Source of the DNA: an uncultured Lachnospiraceae bacterium
Lineage (GTDB): Bacteria > Bacillota > Clostridia > Lachnospirales > Lachnospiraceae
Assembly: GCA_910587715.1 (NCBI GenBank)
Contig: CAJUMV010000014.1
Location: forward strand, 19,931 to 83,930
DNA length: 64,000 bases
Direction of reading: 5' to 3'
A model generated the notes under the pieces. It did no database searches. It was not told where the DNA came from and saw nothing but the letters and a program-made list of their open reading frames with translations. Shown piece after piece: positions 1 through 8,244 of the stretch (the first letter of the stretch is position 1; every line of letters begins with the position of its first letter). Both the position numbers and the translations under genes were made by a program.

Positions 1-325
1 GCGTAATCACGTTTTCCTTTCCGGCACGGGCAAAATTTGCCTTCGCCACAGGGATTCGTTTCTCATATTTTTCTATGGTCGTAATCCTGCAGCCCTCAGG
101 GGCATACTCGCTCATCAAAAGCGCAGAAAAACCAATGGCACACCCCACCTCCAGAATGGACATAGGTTTTCGCAGCGCAAGCAGGAACCGCAGCAGTCCC
201 TGCGTCTGCGTGCGTATGATCGGCACATTGGTTTCCAAAGCTTCACGTTCTATTTTGTCCAGAAAAGGCGTGTTGCCTGCGTCCAGAGAAGCGAGAAAGG
301 TATCCATGCGCTCTCCCGAAATCAC
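1..325 (-). CDS. O-methyltransferase, YrrM-like (C-terminus beyond window)
   Basis: Predicted SAM-dependent O-methyltransferase of the YrrM/COG4122 type; substrate unknown. The visible N-terminal 108 residues contain the glycine-rich SAM-binding motif I (ILEVGCAIGFSALLMSEY). The gene runs off the left edge of the window. I chose a GTG start at 325 because GGAGAG lies just upstream and the GTG overlaps the TGA stop of the MltG-like gene (GTGA overlap), which suggests translational coupling; an in-frame ATG lies at 307. In Bacillus the same neighbour order (mltG then yrrM) is followed by a U32 peptidase, expected here beyond position 1. Confidence 0.85.
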   Translation of the reverse strand, partial: MISGERMDTFLASLDAGNTPFLDKIEREALETNVPIIRTQTQGLLRFLLALRKPMSILEVGCAIGFSALLMSEYAPEGCRITTIEKYEKRIPVAKANFARAGKENVIT

Positions 326-726
326 TGTGACTCTCCTTCCGCATCCTCTTCGCCCTCTTCCGGCGCGTTTGCCGCCATCACATCCATCATCTCTTCCGCC
401 GTCATCGCGGTACTCAGGTCATAGATGCCGGGCTGTATTTTACCGTGGTTTTCCGACAAAAGCTCCTGTAACAGAAAGAGCTTCGCGTCGCGGATCAGTC
501 CCCGCTCCTCCAGCATCTCGCCCACCGCTCTGACAGACACCGGATCTTCCACACTGACACTGATTGTCCTGCCCTCTCCGAGAGATACCGGTTTCTCGGT
601 AAATATGCGGTAGCCATAATCATAAGATGCCGTAGCCGCCCTTATAATATAAGTGGCTGCAAACACCAAAAACACGATTTTGATGATCAGCTCCGCCGTG
701 GAGCCGATAATTTCTTTTATACTCAT
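322..726 (-). CDS. MltG/YceG-like small membrane protein
   Basis: A 134-residue protein with one N-terminal membrane segment (about residues 10-31) and then a single extracytoplasmic domain. Its core (G-I-Y-D-L ... T-A-E-E-M-M-D-V-M) resembles the small LysM-like part of endolytic transglycosylase MltG. Full MltG is about 330-380 residues and carries a catalytic glutamate domain, which is absent here. I therefore infer a peptidoglycan-binding or regulatory role, not glycan cleavage. It lies between ylbF (2 nt upstream) and the O-methyltransferase (4-nt overlap), the place mltG holds in Bacillus-type gene order. The C-terminus is rich in Glu. Confidence 0.75.
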   Translation of the reverse strand: MSIKEIIGSTAELIIKIVFLVFAATYIIRAATASYDYGYRIFTEKPVSLGEGRTISVSVEDPVSVRAVGEMLEERGLIRDAKLFLLQELLSENHGKIQPGIYDLSTAMTAEEMMDVMAANAPEEGEEDAEGESQ

Positions 727-728
727 TG

Positions 729-1064
729 TTATACCTCGAAGTCCACTTCATCTGCAAGAATCATATAAACCTCCTGCATCATACGGCAGAACGCCAGCTC
801 CGCCTGCAGGAAATCATCCACCAACGGATCTTCCCGAAATTTTTCATACTCCCGCTCGAAAGCCTCCATACGATCAAGAAGCTCCTCGCTGTCCGTCTCA
901 TTCTGTAAGTCAAAATTCCGCTGTCTGAACTCGTTTACCTTCTCATAAAGCTCCGGCTGTTTCTTAATTTTTTCTCTCTGATAGAAATAATTTTTGTAAA
1001 TATCCGAGGTCATAATCTTATCTGCAAAATCCCTGGCTGCCTCTATGATCTCTTTCTTTGACAT
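729..1064 (-). CDS. YlbF/YmcA family protein
   Basis: A 111-residue all-helical acidic protein that fits the YlbF/YmcA (Com_YlbF) family. In Bacillus these proteins form a complex that affects RNase Y and mRNA turnover. The ATG at 1064 is preceded by a good ribosome binding site (GAGGAGAA); a longer open frame upstream overlaps rnj and has no such site. It follows the RNase J gene by 38 nt and is probably in the same transcript, which puts an RNA-decay accessory factor beside an RNA-decay enzyme. Confidence 0.85.
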   Translation of the reverse strand: MSKKEIIEAARDFADKIMTSDIYKNYFYQREKIKKQPELYEKVNEFRQRNFDLQNETDSEELLDRMEAFEREYEKFREDPLVDDFLQAELAFCRMMQEVYMILADEVDFEV

Positions 1065-1102
1065 AATGTATTCTCCTCTATTTATGACACACAGCTTGGC
1101 TG

Positions 1103-2779
1103 TTAGACTTCCATAATGATCGGCAATATCATTGGTCTTCTCTTTGTCTTCTTCCAGACAAAGTCGCTCAGCACATCTTTGACGGTACTCTTGAGCTTGC
1201 CCCAGTCCGTCTTGCCCTTGTCGAGACAATCCTGCACCGCCTCCTCCACAAGAAGCCGCGCTTCGTCAAGAAGCTCGTCGGACTCCCTCACATAGACAAA
1301 ACCCCTGGACACAATATCGGGACCGGAAATCAGCTGGTCGCTGTGGGATTCGAGCGCCATCACCACAATCATAATGCCGTCCTCCGCCAGATGCTGCCTG
1401 TCGCGCAGCACCACATTTCCCACGTCGCCCACGCCGAGACCGTCCACCAGAATCGCCCCTACGGGCACTTTTCCGTTCACGACTGCCTTGTGGTCATCCA
1501 TCTCCAGCACGTCACCGGACTGCAGCATAAAGATATTTTCCTTAGGGATTCCAAGCTCCGCCGCAATCTTCGCCTGCGCTTTGCGGTGCTTATACTCGCC
1601 ATGGACGGGAATCGCGTATCTGGGTCTTACGAGAGAATAAATGAGCTTAATCTCCTCCTGACAAGCGTGCCCGGACACATGCACATCCTGAAAAATCACA
1701 TCCGCGCCCTTCATCTGCAGCTCGTTAATGACATTTGTGACCGCTTTCTCGTTGCCCGGTATCGGATGAGCTGAGAAAATAACGGTATCTCCCGGCATAA
1801 TGGATATCTTCTTATGGTTATTGCCCGCCATACGGCTTAACGCCGCCATGCTTTCACCCTGACTTCCGGTTGTAATAATAACTGTCTTTTCCGGGGGATA
1901 ATTTTTAAGCTCCTCCACGTCAATCAGCGTCCTGTCCGCAATCTGCAGATAGCCGAGCTTAGAAGCCGTATCAATGATATTGACCATGCTTCTGCCTTCC
2001 ACCACGACTTTTCTGTCAAATTTCTCCGCCGTATTAATAATCTGGCGCACCCTGTCCACATTGGACGCAAAAGTAGCGATCAGAATACGGGTGTCCTTGT
2101 GCTCCAGAAAGAGAGAATCCAGCGTCTTTCCCACCGTTTTTTCGGAAGGCGTAAAGCCCGGTCTCTCCGCGTTAGTGGAATCACACATAAGCGCAAGCAC
2201 GCCCTTTTTCCCAATCTCCGCAAATCTCTGCAAATCAATGGCATCGCCGAATACTGGCGTATAATCCACCTTAAAGTCTCCCGTGTGCACCACCACACCC
2301 GCCGGAGAATAAATCGCCAGCGCTGCCGCGTCCACAATGCTGTGATTTGTCTTGATAAACTCAATCCTAAACTGCCCCAAATTGATGGACTGCCCAAACT
2401 TGACCACTTTTCTCTTGGTGGTCTTCATCAACCCGTGCTCCTCCAGCTTATTCTCTATAATGCCCATCGTAAGCTTCGTCGCGTAAATCGGTATGTTCAA
2501 TTCCTTTAGTATATAGGGCAGCGCCCCGATGTGATCCTCGTGTCCGTGGGTGATCACAAACCCCTTCACTTTGTCAGCGTTGTCCTTTAAATAAGTGATA
2601 TCCGGTATCACCAGATCGATTCCCAGCATCTCGTCTTCCGGGAACGACAGCCCGCAGTCCACCACAACAATGCTATCCTCATATTCAAAGGCAGTAATGT
2701 TGAGCCCAATCTGCTCAAGTCCGCCTAATGGGATAGCCTTCAGCTTACTCGCTGACCTTCCTTCTTCATTTTTTTTCAA
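1103..2779 (-). CDS. rnj: Ribonuclease J
   Basis: Metallo-beta-lactamase/beta-CASP ribonuclease with 5'-3' exonuclease and endonuclease activity in mRNA decay and rRNA processing. The zinc motif H-G-H-E-D-H-I-G is at about residues 78-85, and the beta-CASP region (MCDSTNAERPG, GSQGE, SGHA motifs) follows. At 558 residues it is a normal length. The start is a TTG at 2779: it has GGAGG nine bases upstream, the nearby ATG is out of frame, and the next in-frame Met falls inside the conserved domain. It sits between a DUF1292 gene and ylbF. Confidence 0.95.
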   Translation of the reverse strand: MKKNEEGRSASKLKAIPLGGLEQIGLNITAFEYEDSIVVVDCGLSFPEDEMLGIDLVIPDITYLKDNADKVKGFVITHGHEDHIGALPYILKELNIPIYATKLTMGIIENKLEEHGLMKTTKRKVVKFGQSINLGQFRIEFIKTNHSIVDAAALAIYSPAGVVVHTGDFKVDYTPVFGDAIDLQRFAEIGKKGVLALMCDSTNAERPGFTPSEKTVGKTLDSLFLEHKDTRILIATFASNVDRVRQIINTAEKFDRKVVVEGRSMVNIIDTASKLGYLQIADRTLIDVEELKNYPPEKTVIITTGSQGESMAALSRMAGNNHKKISIMPGDTVIFSAHPIPGNEKAVTNVINELQMKGADVIFQDVHVSGHACQEEIKLIYSLVRPRYAIPVHGEYKHRKAQAKIAAELGIPKENIFMLQSGDVLEMDDHKAVVNGKVPVGAILVDGLGVGDVGNVVLRDRQHLAEDGIMIVVMALESHSDQLISGPDIVSRGFVYVRESDELLDEARLLVEEAVQDCLDKGKTDWGKLKSTVKDVLSDFVWKKTKRRPMILPIIMEV

Positions 2780-2798
2780 AAAAATTTACCTCCATTTT

Positions 2799-3056
2799 CT
2801 ACTTTATGATATCCACGTCATCCATTATCTTTTCAAACACAGCCGCCACTGCGTTTAATGTTTCATCGTCTTCCACAATCTCATACACCGCTTCCACATC
2901 CTCCGGCGCGGAAACATCGCGCAAAATCAGGGCTTCGCCGTCTCCTTCTCCGGAATCCGTCACCAAAAGGTAGTTTATGCCGCCGATCATCGTCTGTTCC
3001 AAAATATAGAAATCGACCGCCTCACCCTCCTGCGGTGTAAACGTAATTTTCTCCAT
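2799..3056 (-). CDS. DUF1292 family protein (YrzB-like)
   Basis: An 85-residue acidic cytoplasmic protein of the DUF1292 family; molecular function unknown. It matches the family in length and in its pattern of short beta-strands ending in an acidic helix (DDETLNAVAAVFEKIMDD). The ATG at 3056 was chosen because AGGAGG lies four bases upstream; an extension to 3077 has no site. In Bacillus the order yrzL(ireB)-yrrK(ruvX)-yrzB(DUF1292) is conserved, and the same order is seen here. Confidence 0.85.
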   Translation of the reverse strand: MEKITFTPQEGEAVDFYILEQTMIGGINYLLVTDSGEGDGEALILRDVSAPEDVEAVYEIVEDDETLNAVAAVFEKIMDDVDIIK

Positions 3057-3077
3057 ATATCCTCCTATCACCAACAC

Positions 3078-3102
3078 GGAGAATGCGCTCTTTGCATTCT
3101 CC
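3078..3102. repeat. Inverted repeat in the ruvX-DUF1292 gap
   Basis: Perfect 9-bp arms (GGAGAATGC and GCATTCTCC) with a 7-base loop. There is no T-run after it on the minus strand, so it is more likely an mRNA processing or stability hairpin than a terminator. Confidence 0.6.
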
Positions 3103-3104
3103 CA

Positions 3105-3171
3105 CGCGAAATTTAGAAATTCTCTGCGAAATGCCCTCTGGCATGAGCAGCTAGAATTTCTTTTCGCGTTG
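3105..3171. repeat. Long imperfect palindrome overlapping the ruvX 3' end
   Basis: Nested inverted arms: CGCGAAA with TTTCGCG outside, GAAATTC with GAATTTC in the middle, and ATGCC-CTCT-GGCAT at the tip. The right arm includes the last codons and stop of ruvX. The architecture resembles an intergenic REP-type element. Whether it recurs in the genome cannot be judged from this window. Confidence 0.5.
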
Positions 3172-3579
3172 ATCTAAGTACCCCTGCAAAATCAAACACG
3201 CCGCAATCTTATCCACATAGTCCTTACGGTTTTCCCTGCGGATTCCCGCTTCCATCATCGCCTTATCCGCCGCCACCGTCGTCAGTCTCTCATCCCACAT
3301 CACGACGGGAAGCCCCGTGCGCCGCTCCAGCTTTTCCTTAAATTCCAGTGAAAGCTGTGCCCGTTCTCCCAGCGTGTCGTTCATGTTCTTTGGCAAACCA
3401 AGCACGATCCTGTCCACTCCGTACTCCTCTATCAGCGCCTCAATGCGCGCAAACGTCTGCCTCAGCTTGTTCTCTTCCTTACGTCTGATAATCTCGATTC
3501 CCTGCGCCGTAATAAGCAAGGGGTCGCTGATGGCTACGCCCACCGTTTTGGAACCGAAATCCAGCCCCATAATTCTCAT
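3151..3579 (-). CDS. ruvX: Putative Holliday junction resolvase RuvX/YqgF
   Basis: RNase H-fold nuclease of the YqgF/RuvX family, implicated in Holliday junction resolution or pre-16S rRNA processing. Family hallmarks are the N-terminal G-L-D-F-G-S-K-T-V-G strand with the first acidic residue (Asp7), the V-L-G-L-P-K-N-M segment, and W-D-E-R-L-T-T near residue 100. At 142 residues it is of usual size. It follows ireB by 31 nt, as in the conserved ireB-ruvX-DUF1292 operon. Confidence 0.93.
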   Translation of the reverse strand: MRIMGLDFGSKTVGVAISDPLLITAQGIEIIRRKEENKLRQTFARIEALIEEYGVDRIVLGLPKNMNDTLGERAQLSLEFKEKLERRTGLPVVMWDERLTTVAADKAMMEAGIRRENRKDYVDKIAACLILQGYLDQREKKF

Positions 3580-3610
3580 CTGTCTTTTTCACCGATATTG
3601 ACTTCTTTGG

Positions 3611-3892
3611 TCAACCTTTCTTCCCGTTTTCAATAGAATTTTTGATATACTCCACAAGCATTTCCTCCACAAGCTCGTCCCTCTCCACCTTCATAATCAG
3701 GCTGCGCGCGCTCTTATGGCTGGTAATGTAAGTGGGGTCGCCCGACATAATATAGCCGACAATCTGATTGACCGGGTTATAACCCTTCTCCGTCAACGCC
3801 TCGTATACCGTGGACAACACAAGCTTCACGCCCGTCTCCGGCTCCGTCTCCACAGTAAAAAATTGTGTATTTTCTAAATCCTGTTCCCGCAT
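3611..3892 (-). CDS. ireB: IreB family regulatory phosphoprotein (UPF0297)
   Basis: A 93-residue protein matching UPF0297/IreB, a substrate of the PASTA kinase in enterococci that modulates cell-wall stress tolerance. The family core (L-V-L-S-T-V-Y-E-A-L-T-E-K-G-Y-N-P) and the Y-I-M-S-G-D-P-T-Y-I-T stretch are plain. The N-terminal N-T-Q-F-F-T-V-E-T segment holds the threonines expected to be phosphorylated. It is the first gene of the ireB-ruvX-DUF1292-rnj run. Confidence 0.92.
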   Translation of the reverse strand: MREQDLENTQFFTVETEPETGVKLVLSTVYEALTEKGYNPVNQIVGYIMSGDPTYITSHKSARSLIMKVERDELVEEMLVEYIKNSIENGKKG

Positions 3893-3979
3893 ATTCTCAC
3901 GCCCTTATCTGTTGTTATTATTATTACCATTATTTACAAAAAAAATCAACTGCCCCGCCGCTGCACACTCCTATGCCAT

Positions 3980-4008
3980 ATTTTACCACAAATAAAATAC
4001 CACAGCAA
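3980..4008 (-). promoter_or_regulatory. Probable promoter of the ireB-ruvX operon
   Basis: On the minus strand TTGCTG (4003-4008) and TAAAAT (3980-3985) are separated by 17 bases, about 90 bases before the ireB start. The -10 is strong and the -35 only partly matches. Confidence 0.5.
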
Positions 4009-4041
4009 CGGCTATTTCCAGCCCTTTCCGGCTCCTTCGGC

Positions 4042-5352
4042 TCAATCACCCATCAACAGAATGTCATCCGCCAGGAAAGAAAGCAGTCTGCCGGAGACCA
4101 TATGGTTTTGCATGTCCTCCCTCGGCTCCGCCTTCCGTGCCGCCTTTAAATAACGGGTGGTATGTCCAACCCAATATGCCTGCCCGCCTATTTCCACAAG
4201 CTCCTCAAAGAGAACCGTCTCTGTTTTTCCCAAAAATTCTTCCCGGTACGCACGGGACATCTCACGTTCCAACGTCATCAGCCGCTCGCTCCTCACCGAC
4301 TTTTCCGCTTCCGTAAGCTGCCCCTCCATCGCGGCGGCACGGGTGCCCTGCCGTCTGGAATACTTGAAAATATGCATCTCATAAAAACCCACACGCTTGA
4401 GGAAATCTTTCGTCTGCACAAACTCCTCCTCCGTCTCCCCGGGGAATCCGACGATCACGTCCGTGGTAATCGCAGGGCTTCCATAATGTCTGCGCAATGT
4501 TTCCACCGCTTCTAAATACCCTGCCGTATCATACCGCCTGTTCATCCTGTGAAGCACCGTATCGCTGCCGCTCTGCAGGGAAAGGTGGAAATGGGGGCAC
4601 ACCTTCGGCAATGCGCCGATCGCCGCCGCGAACTCCTCCGTCACAATCCCCGGCTCCAGCGAGCCAAGGCGGATTCTCTCAAGCCCTTCTATCCCGGAAA
4701 GCTTTTCCAGCAGTCTTCCCAGCTCACTGCCGCCCCGGTCAATTCCGTAGGAGCTGATATGGATGCCCGTCAGCACGATTTCCCGGTAGCCCGCCTGCGC
4801 CATGGCCCGCGCTTCCTGCAGGATATCCTCCTCCAAACGGCTTCTGACCCGTCCTCTGGCGTAGGGAATAATACAGTAAGAGCAGAACTGGTTGCACCCG
4901 TCCTGAATCTTGATGTAAGCGCGGGTATGCTCCGCCGTCGTTTTGAGCGTCATCTCCTCGTAGGGCGCATGGGCGATATCGATTGTGTCGATCACCGGCA
5001 CTGTCCGGCTCTCGAGATACGATTCCAGAATCTCCACCAAATCTTTTTTTCGGTTGTTTCCGACTGCCAAATCCACCGCGGCGTCCTTTAAAAGCGTCTC
5101 CTGCCCGGTCTGCACATAACACCCGACCGCCACCACCACCGCGTCCGGATTCCGCTTTTTTGCCCGGTGGAGCATCTGCCTGCTCTTCCTGTCCGCGATA
5201 TTTGTAACCGTACAGGTGTTCACAATATAAATATCCGCCGCTTCATCAAATGGTACAATTTTATATCCTTTTTCTTGTAACATTTGTTGCATAAAGTCCA
5301 TTTCATAGGCATTTACCTTACAGCCCAGATTATGTAATGCTACACTTTTCAT
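4042..5352 (-). CDS. mtaB: tRNA t6A37 methylthiotransferase MtaB
   Basis: Radical-SAM enzyme that converts t6A37 to ms2t6A37 in tRNAs reading ANN codons. The order of parts is the family's: an N-terminal methylthiotransferase domain with cluster cysteines in L-G-C-K-V-N, N-T-C-T-V-T and V-G-C-Y-V; a radical-SAM core with C-N-Q-F-C-S-Y-C near residue 150; and a C-terminal TRAM-like domain. At 436 residues it is full length. The opening L-G-C-K-V-N-A-Y-E separates MtaB from MiaB and RimO. It is transcribed away from the HPr-like gene. Confidence 0.95.
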   Translation of the reverse strand: MKSVALHNLGCKVNAYEMDFMQQMLQEKGYKIVPFDEAADIYIVNTCTVTNIADRKSRQMLHRAKKRNPDAVVVAVGCYVQTGQETLLKDAAVDLAVGNNRKKDLVEILESYLESRTVPVIDTIDIAHAPYEEMTLKTTAEHTRAYIKIQDGCNQFCSYCIIPYARGRVRSRLEEDILQEARAMAQAGYREIVLTGIHISSYGIDRGGSELGRLLEKLSGIEGLERIRLGSLEPGIVTEEFAAAIGALPKVCPHFHLSLQSGSDTVLHRMNRRYDTAGYLEAVETLRRHYGSPAITTDVIVGFPGETEEEFVQTKDFLKRVGFYEMHIFKYSRRQGTRAAAMEGQLTEAEKSVRSERLMTLEREMSRAYREEFLGKTETVLFEELVEIGGQAYWVGHTTRYLKAARKAEPREDMQNHMVSGRLLSFLADDILLMGD

Positions 5353-5376
5353 AGTAATCCCCGCATTTTTTGTATT

Positions 5377-5404
5377 GTTTTATCATTGACTTTTGCTCTT
5401 CCAA
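5377..5404 (-). promoter_or_regulatory. Candidate mtaB promoter
   Basis: Minus-strand TTGGAA (5399-5404) and TAAAAC (5377-5382) are 16 bases apart, 25 bases before the mtaB ATG. It overlaps the divergent promoter of the HPr-like gene, so the two genes may compete for polymerase. Confidence 0.4.
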
Positions 5405-5417
5405 CATTTAGTATAAT
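5386..5417 (+). promoter_or_regulatory. Candidate promoter of the HPr-like gene
   Basis: TTGACT at 5386-5391 and TATAAT at 5412-5417 are both near consensus, but the spacer is 20 bases, which is long. With a 17-base spacer the -10 would be TAGTAT (5409-5414). An AAAGGAGGT ribosome site follows before the ATG at 5456. Confidence 0.45.
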
Positions 5418-5455
5418 AGCCAGAAGGTATAAAAATCAAAGGAGGTAATTCCGCA

Positions 5456-5686
5456 ATGAAAACAGTACAGATTTCTTTAAATTCTATCGATAAGGTTAAA
5501 TCTTTCGTGAATGATATCACAAAGTTTGATTATGATTTTGACTTGGTATCCGGCAGATACGTTATCGATGCGAAATCCATCATGGGCATTTTCAGCTTGG
5601 ATTTGTCTAAGCCCATCGACCTGAACATCCACGCAGAAGACGGCACGGATGAGGTTATGGAAGCACTGAAGCCTTACATTATGTAA
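5456..5686 (+). CDS. HPr-like protein lacking the phosphoacceptor histidine
   Basis: A 76-residue protein that aligns along its length with PTS phosphocarrier HPr. The regulatory region around Ser46 is kept (A-K-S-I-M-G-I-F-S-L-D), and so is the C-terminal helix. The usual G-I-H-A-R-P active-site loop is replaced by S-I-D-K-V-K-S, so His15 is missing. It therefore cannot relay phosphate from Enzyme I as HPr does. By analogy with Bacillus Crh, which also lacks His15 but keeps Ser46, a regulatory role with CcpA is possible (inference). It is a single-gene transcript with its own promoter and terminator. Confidence 0.8.
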   Translation: MKTVQISLNSIDKVKSFVNDITKFDYDFDLVSGRYVIDAKSIMGIFSLDLSKPIDLNIHAEDGTDEVMEALKPYIM

Positions 5687-5715
5687 TTGCTTTCGAATCC
5701 ATATAGAAATCACGG

Positions 5716-5744
5716 ACAGCCCGGAAACTCCCGGGCTGTTTTTT
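5716..5744. terminator. Terminator after the HPr-like gene
   Basis: GC-rich hairpin with perfect 9-bp arms (ACAGCCCGG and CCGGGCTGT) followed by a run of T on the plus strand. It lies between convergent genes; thiI ends 12 bases further on. Confidence 0.85.
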
Positions 5745-5755
5745 CGTGCAGAGTC

Positions 5756-6937
5756 TTACGCCTGCACCACGATAACCTCATCTGTCGCCAGCGCCTTCTC
5801 CACCAGCTCCTCTATCCCCTCCTGCAGATTCTGCTCATGCCGCTTGATGATATTCAGATTCGGCTTCGTCACGGGATGCTTTGCCACGAAAATGGTACAG
5901 CAGTCCTCGTAAGGCAGAATCGAAGTCTCGTAGCTGTCGATTTTTTCCGCGATATCCACAATCTCCATCTTATCAAAACCGATTAACGGTCTGTAGACGG
6001 GCATCGTACACACCTCGTTCGTTGCCGCCAGGCTCGCCATCGTCTGGGACGCCACCTGCCCGATGCTCTCACCCGTAATCAGACCCAGACAATCCGTCTC
6101 CTTCGCAATGTGCTCCGCAATACGCATCATATAGCGGCGCATAATGATGGTCAGCTCGTCGTGGGGACACTTGTCGTAAATATAGAGCTGTATGTCTGTA
6201 AAGTTAATCACATGCAGCCAGACCGGTCCCGCATATGCCGCCACCTTTTTCGCCAAATCCACCACCTTCTGCTTCGCCCGCTCGCTCGTGTACGGCGGCG
6301 CGTGAAAATACACAGCGTCAATCTTCACCCCACGCTTGGCAATCATCCAGCCCGCTACCGGAGAGTCGATACCACCGGACAGAAGGAGCATCGCCTTGCC
6401 GCCCGTCCCCACGGGCATACCGCCGGGACCGGGTATGATTTCGGAATAGAGATATATCTTGTCCCGGATTTCCACATGCAGAAGAATGTCCGGTTTGTGC
6501 ACGTCCACATGCATTTCCGGATAAGCGTCCAGAATCACGCCGCCCAGCTCTTCATTGAGCTGCATGGAGTTAAGGGGATAATTTTTGCGCGCCCGCCTTG
6601 CTGCCACCTTAAAACTTTTATTCCTGTCCGGATACACGTCGCCGACATAGCGCACTACATCCTGTCCCAGCTTTTCAAAGCCCTCGTCCTCCACATGGAC
6701 AACAGGACAGATGCCGGAAATGCCGAACACTTTTTTCAAGCTCTCCACCACTTCGTCAAAGTCAAAACCTGACTGTGCATCCACATAAATGCGCCCGTCC
6801 GTCCGTCGTACGAGAAACTCGCCCTCCATCTTTTTCAGCGCATACTTAATCTGTTTGACCAGCGCCTCCTCAAAAAGGTAGCGGTTTTTCCCTTTTACAC
6901 CGATTTCCGCGTATTTTATCAAAAAAGACTTGTACAT
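5756..6937 (-). CDS. thiI: tRNA 4-thiouridine synthase ThiI
   Basis: ATP-dependent sulfurtransferase that makes 4-thiouridine at tRNA position 8 and can feed sulfur to thiamine synthesis. It has an N-terminal ferredoxin-like/THUMP region (residues 1-165), then the PP-loop S-G-G-I-D-S-P in the AANH domain. At 393 residues it has no C-terminal rhodanese domain, the usual short Gram-positive form. The ATG at 6937 has GGAG upstream; the open frame extends further but without a site. The cysteine desulfurase just upstream is its expected sulfur donor. Confidence 0.95.
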   Translation of the reverse strand: MYKSFLIKYAEIGVKGKNRYLFEEALVKQIKYALKKMEGEFLVRRTDGRIYVDAQSGFDFDEVVESLKKVFGISGICPVVHVEDEGFEKLGQDVVRYVGDVYPDRNKSFKVAARRARKNYPLNSMQLNEELGGVILDAYPEMHVDVHKPDILLHVEIRDKIYLYSEIIPGPGGMPVGTGGKAMLLLSGGIDSPVAGWMIAKRGVKIDAVYFHAPPYTSERAKQKVVDLAKKVAAYAGPVWLHVINFTDIQLYIYDKCPHDELTIIMRRYMMRIAEHIAKETDCLGLITGESIGQVASQTMASLAATNEVCTMPVYRPLIGFDKMEIVDIAEKIDSYETSILPYEDCCTIFVAKHPVTKPNLNIIKRHEQNLQEGIEELVEKALATDEVIVVQA

Positions 6938-7045
6938 ATTTTCTCCATTCCGAAGCGTTTTATCGTAGAATGCGGGCAGAACGGGAACTCCCCCATTCTG
7001 CCCCGCGCACAGACTTTGCAACGCTCCCCGCAAAGCCCGGCTTGT

Positions 7046-8200
7046 TCAGTGTCTCGTATACCGCCTCAGCGTTGGCACAATCTCTTCCAGATTCCGGCAG
7101 GCGTACGCAATTTCTTCCTCCGTCGTAAATCCTGAAAGGCTGAAACGAATCGTGGACTGTAAGAGCTCCTTCTCCACGCCTATCGCCCGCAGGGTTGCCG
7201 ACGGCTGCGGCTTATGCGCCGCACAGGCGCTCCCGGCGGAGACATAAATCCCGCGCTCTTCCAAAGCGTGCAGGAGTACCTCGCTGCGAACCCCCCGGAA
7301 AGAAACGCTCACGATATGGGGCGCGCCTTCCCTGCCGGGACACCCGTTGAACACCACGTCGGGAATTCTTTTGACTCCTTCAGTCAATTTCTCCCGCAGG
7401 GCATACATCCTGTCTAAATCCTGCTCCAGGTCCTGATACACCAGCTCCGCCGCTTTGGCAAAGCCCGCAATACCGGGCAGATTCTCCGTCCCGGAGCGCA
7501 GTCCCCGCTGCTGTCCGCCGCCGTACATAATGGGGCTGACCTTTGCACCGTCCCGCATATAGAGAAGACCGATGCCTTTCGGTCCGTGGATTTTATGACC
7601 GCTGGCACTCAGCATGTCAATATGCATTTTCCTGGGGTAAATGCGCGCCTTACCGAAACCCTGCACCGCGTCCACATGGAACAGCGTCTTCGGATTCTTC
7701 TTTTTAATGAGCGCGCCCGCTTCCGCAATGGGCTGCACACTCCCGATTTCATTGTTCGTATGCATGATGGAGACCAGAATCGTATCGTCCCTGAGCGCCC
7801 TCTCCAACTCCTCCAGCGAAATTTTTCCCTGTCTGTCAACCGAAAGATACGTTACCTCAAAGCCCTGATTTTCCAAATAGGACATGGGCTGCAGTACCGC
7901 CGGATGCTCGATTTTCGTCGTAATCAGATGGCGCCCCGTCCTGTGGTTTGCCATCGCCGCGCCGACCAAGGCGATATTATCCGACTCCGTTCCGCCGGAG
8001 GTAAAGAAAATTTCTTTCTCGCTAACTTTCAAAATTTTTGCAAATGTCTCGTTCGCGTATCTTAAGTAGGCTTCCGCCTCCACTCCTTTATGGTGCAGGC
8101 TGGAAGGATTTCCATAATCCTCGCACAAAATCCTGTGCATCAACTGCGCGGCATCCTCAAAACAGGCTGTCGTCGCGGAATTATCCAGATAAACTTCCAT
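7046..8200 (-). CDS. Cysteine desulfurase (NifS/IscS type)
   Basis: PLP-dependent enzyme that removes sulfur from cysteine as a protein persulfide. Visible motifs: N-terminal Y-L-D-N-S-A-T-T, H-V-D-A-V-Q-G near residue 177, the PLP lysine in S-G-H-K-I-H-G-P, R-S-G-T-E-N, and the active cysteine in S-A-G-S-A-C near residue 325. At 384 residues it is full length. Because it directly precedes thiI, a dedicated role in tRNA thiolation (NifZ-like) is more likely than general Fe-S assembly. Confidence 0.93.
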   Translation of the reverse strand: MEVYLDNSATTACFEDAAQLMHRILCEDYGNPSSLHHKGVEAEAYLRYANETFAKILKVSEKEIFFTSGGTESDNIALVGAAMANHRTGRHLITTKIEHPAVLQPMSYLENQGFEVTYLSVDRQGKISLEELERALRDDTILVSIMHTNNEIGSVQPIAEAGALIKKKNPKTLFHVDAVQGFGKARIYPRKMHIDMLSASGHKIHGPKGIGLLYMRDGAKVSPIMYGGGQQRGLRSGTENLPGIAGFAKAAELVYQDLEQDLDRMYALREKLTEGVKRIPDVVFNGCPGREGAPHIVSVSFRGVRSEVLLHALEERGIYVSAGSACAAHKPQPSATLRAIGVEKELLQSTIRFSLSGFTTEEEIAYACRNLEEIVPTLRRYTRH

Positions 8201-8244
8201 TGCCGTTGTTCCTTCCTAAACCCTATATTCTTAACATATGTATT

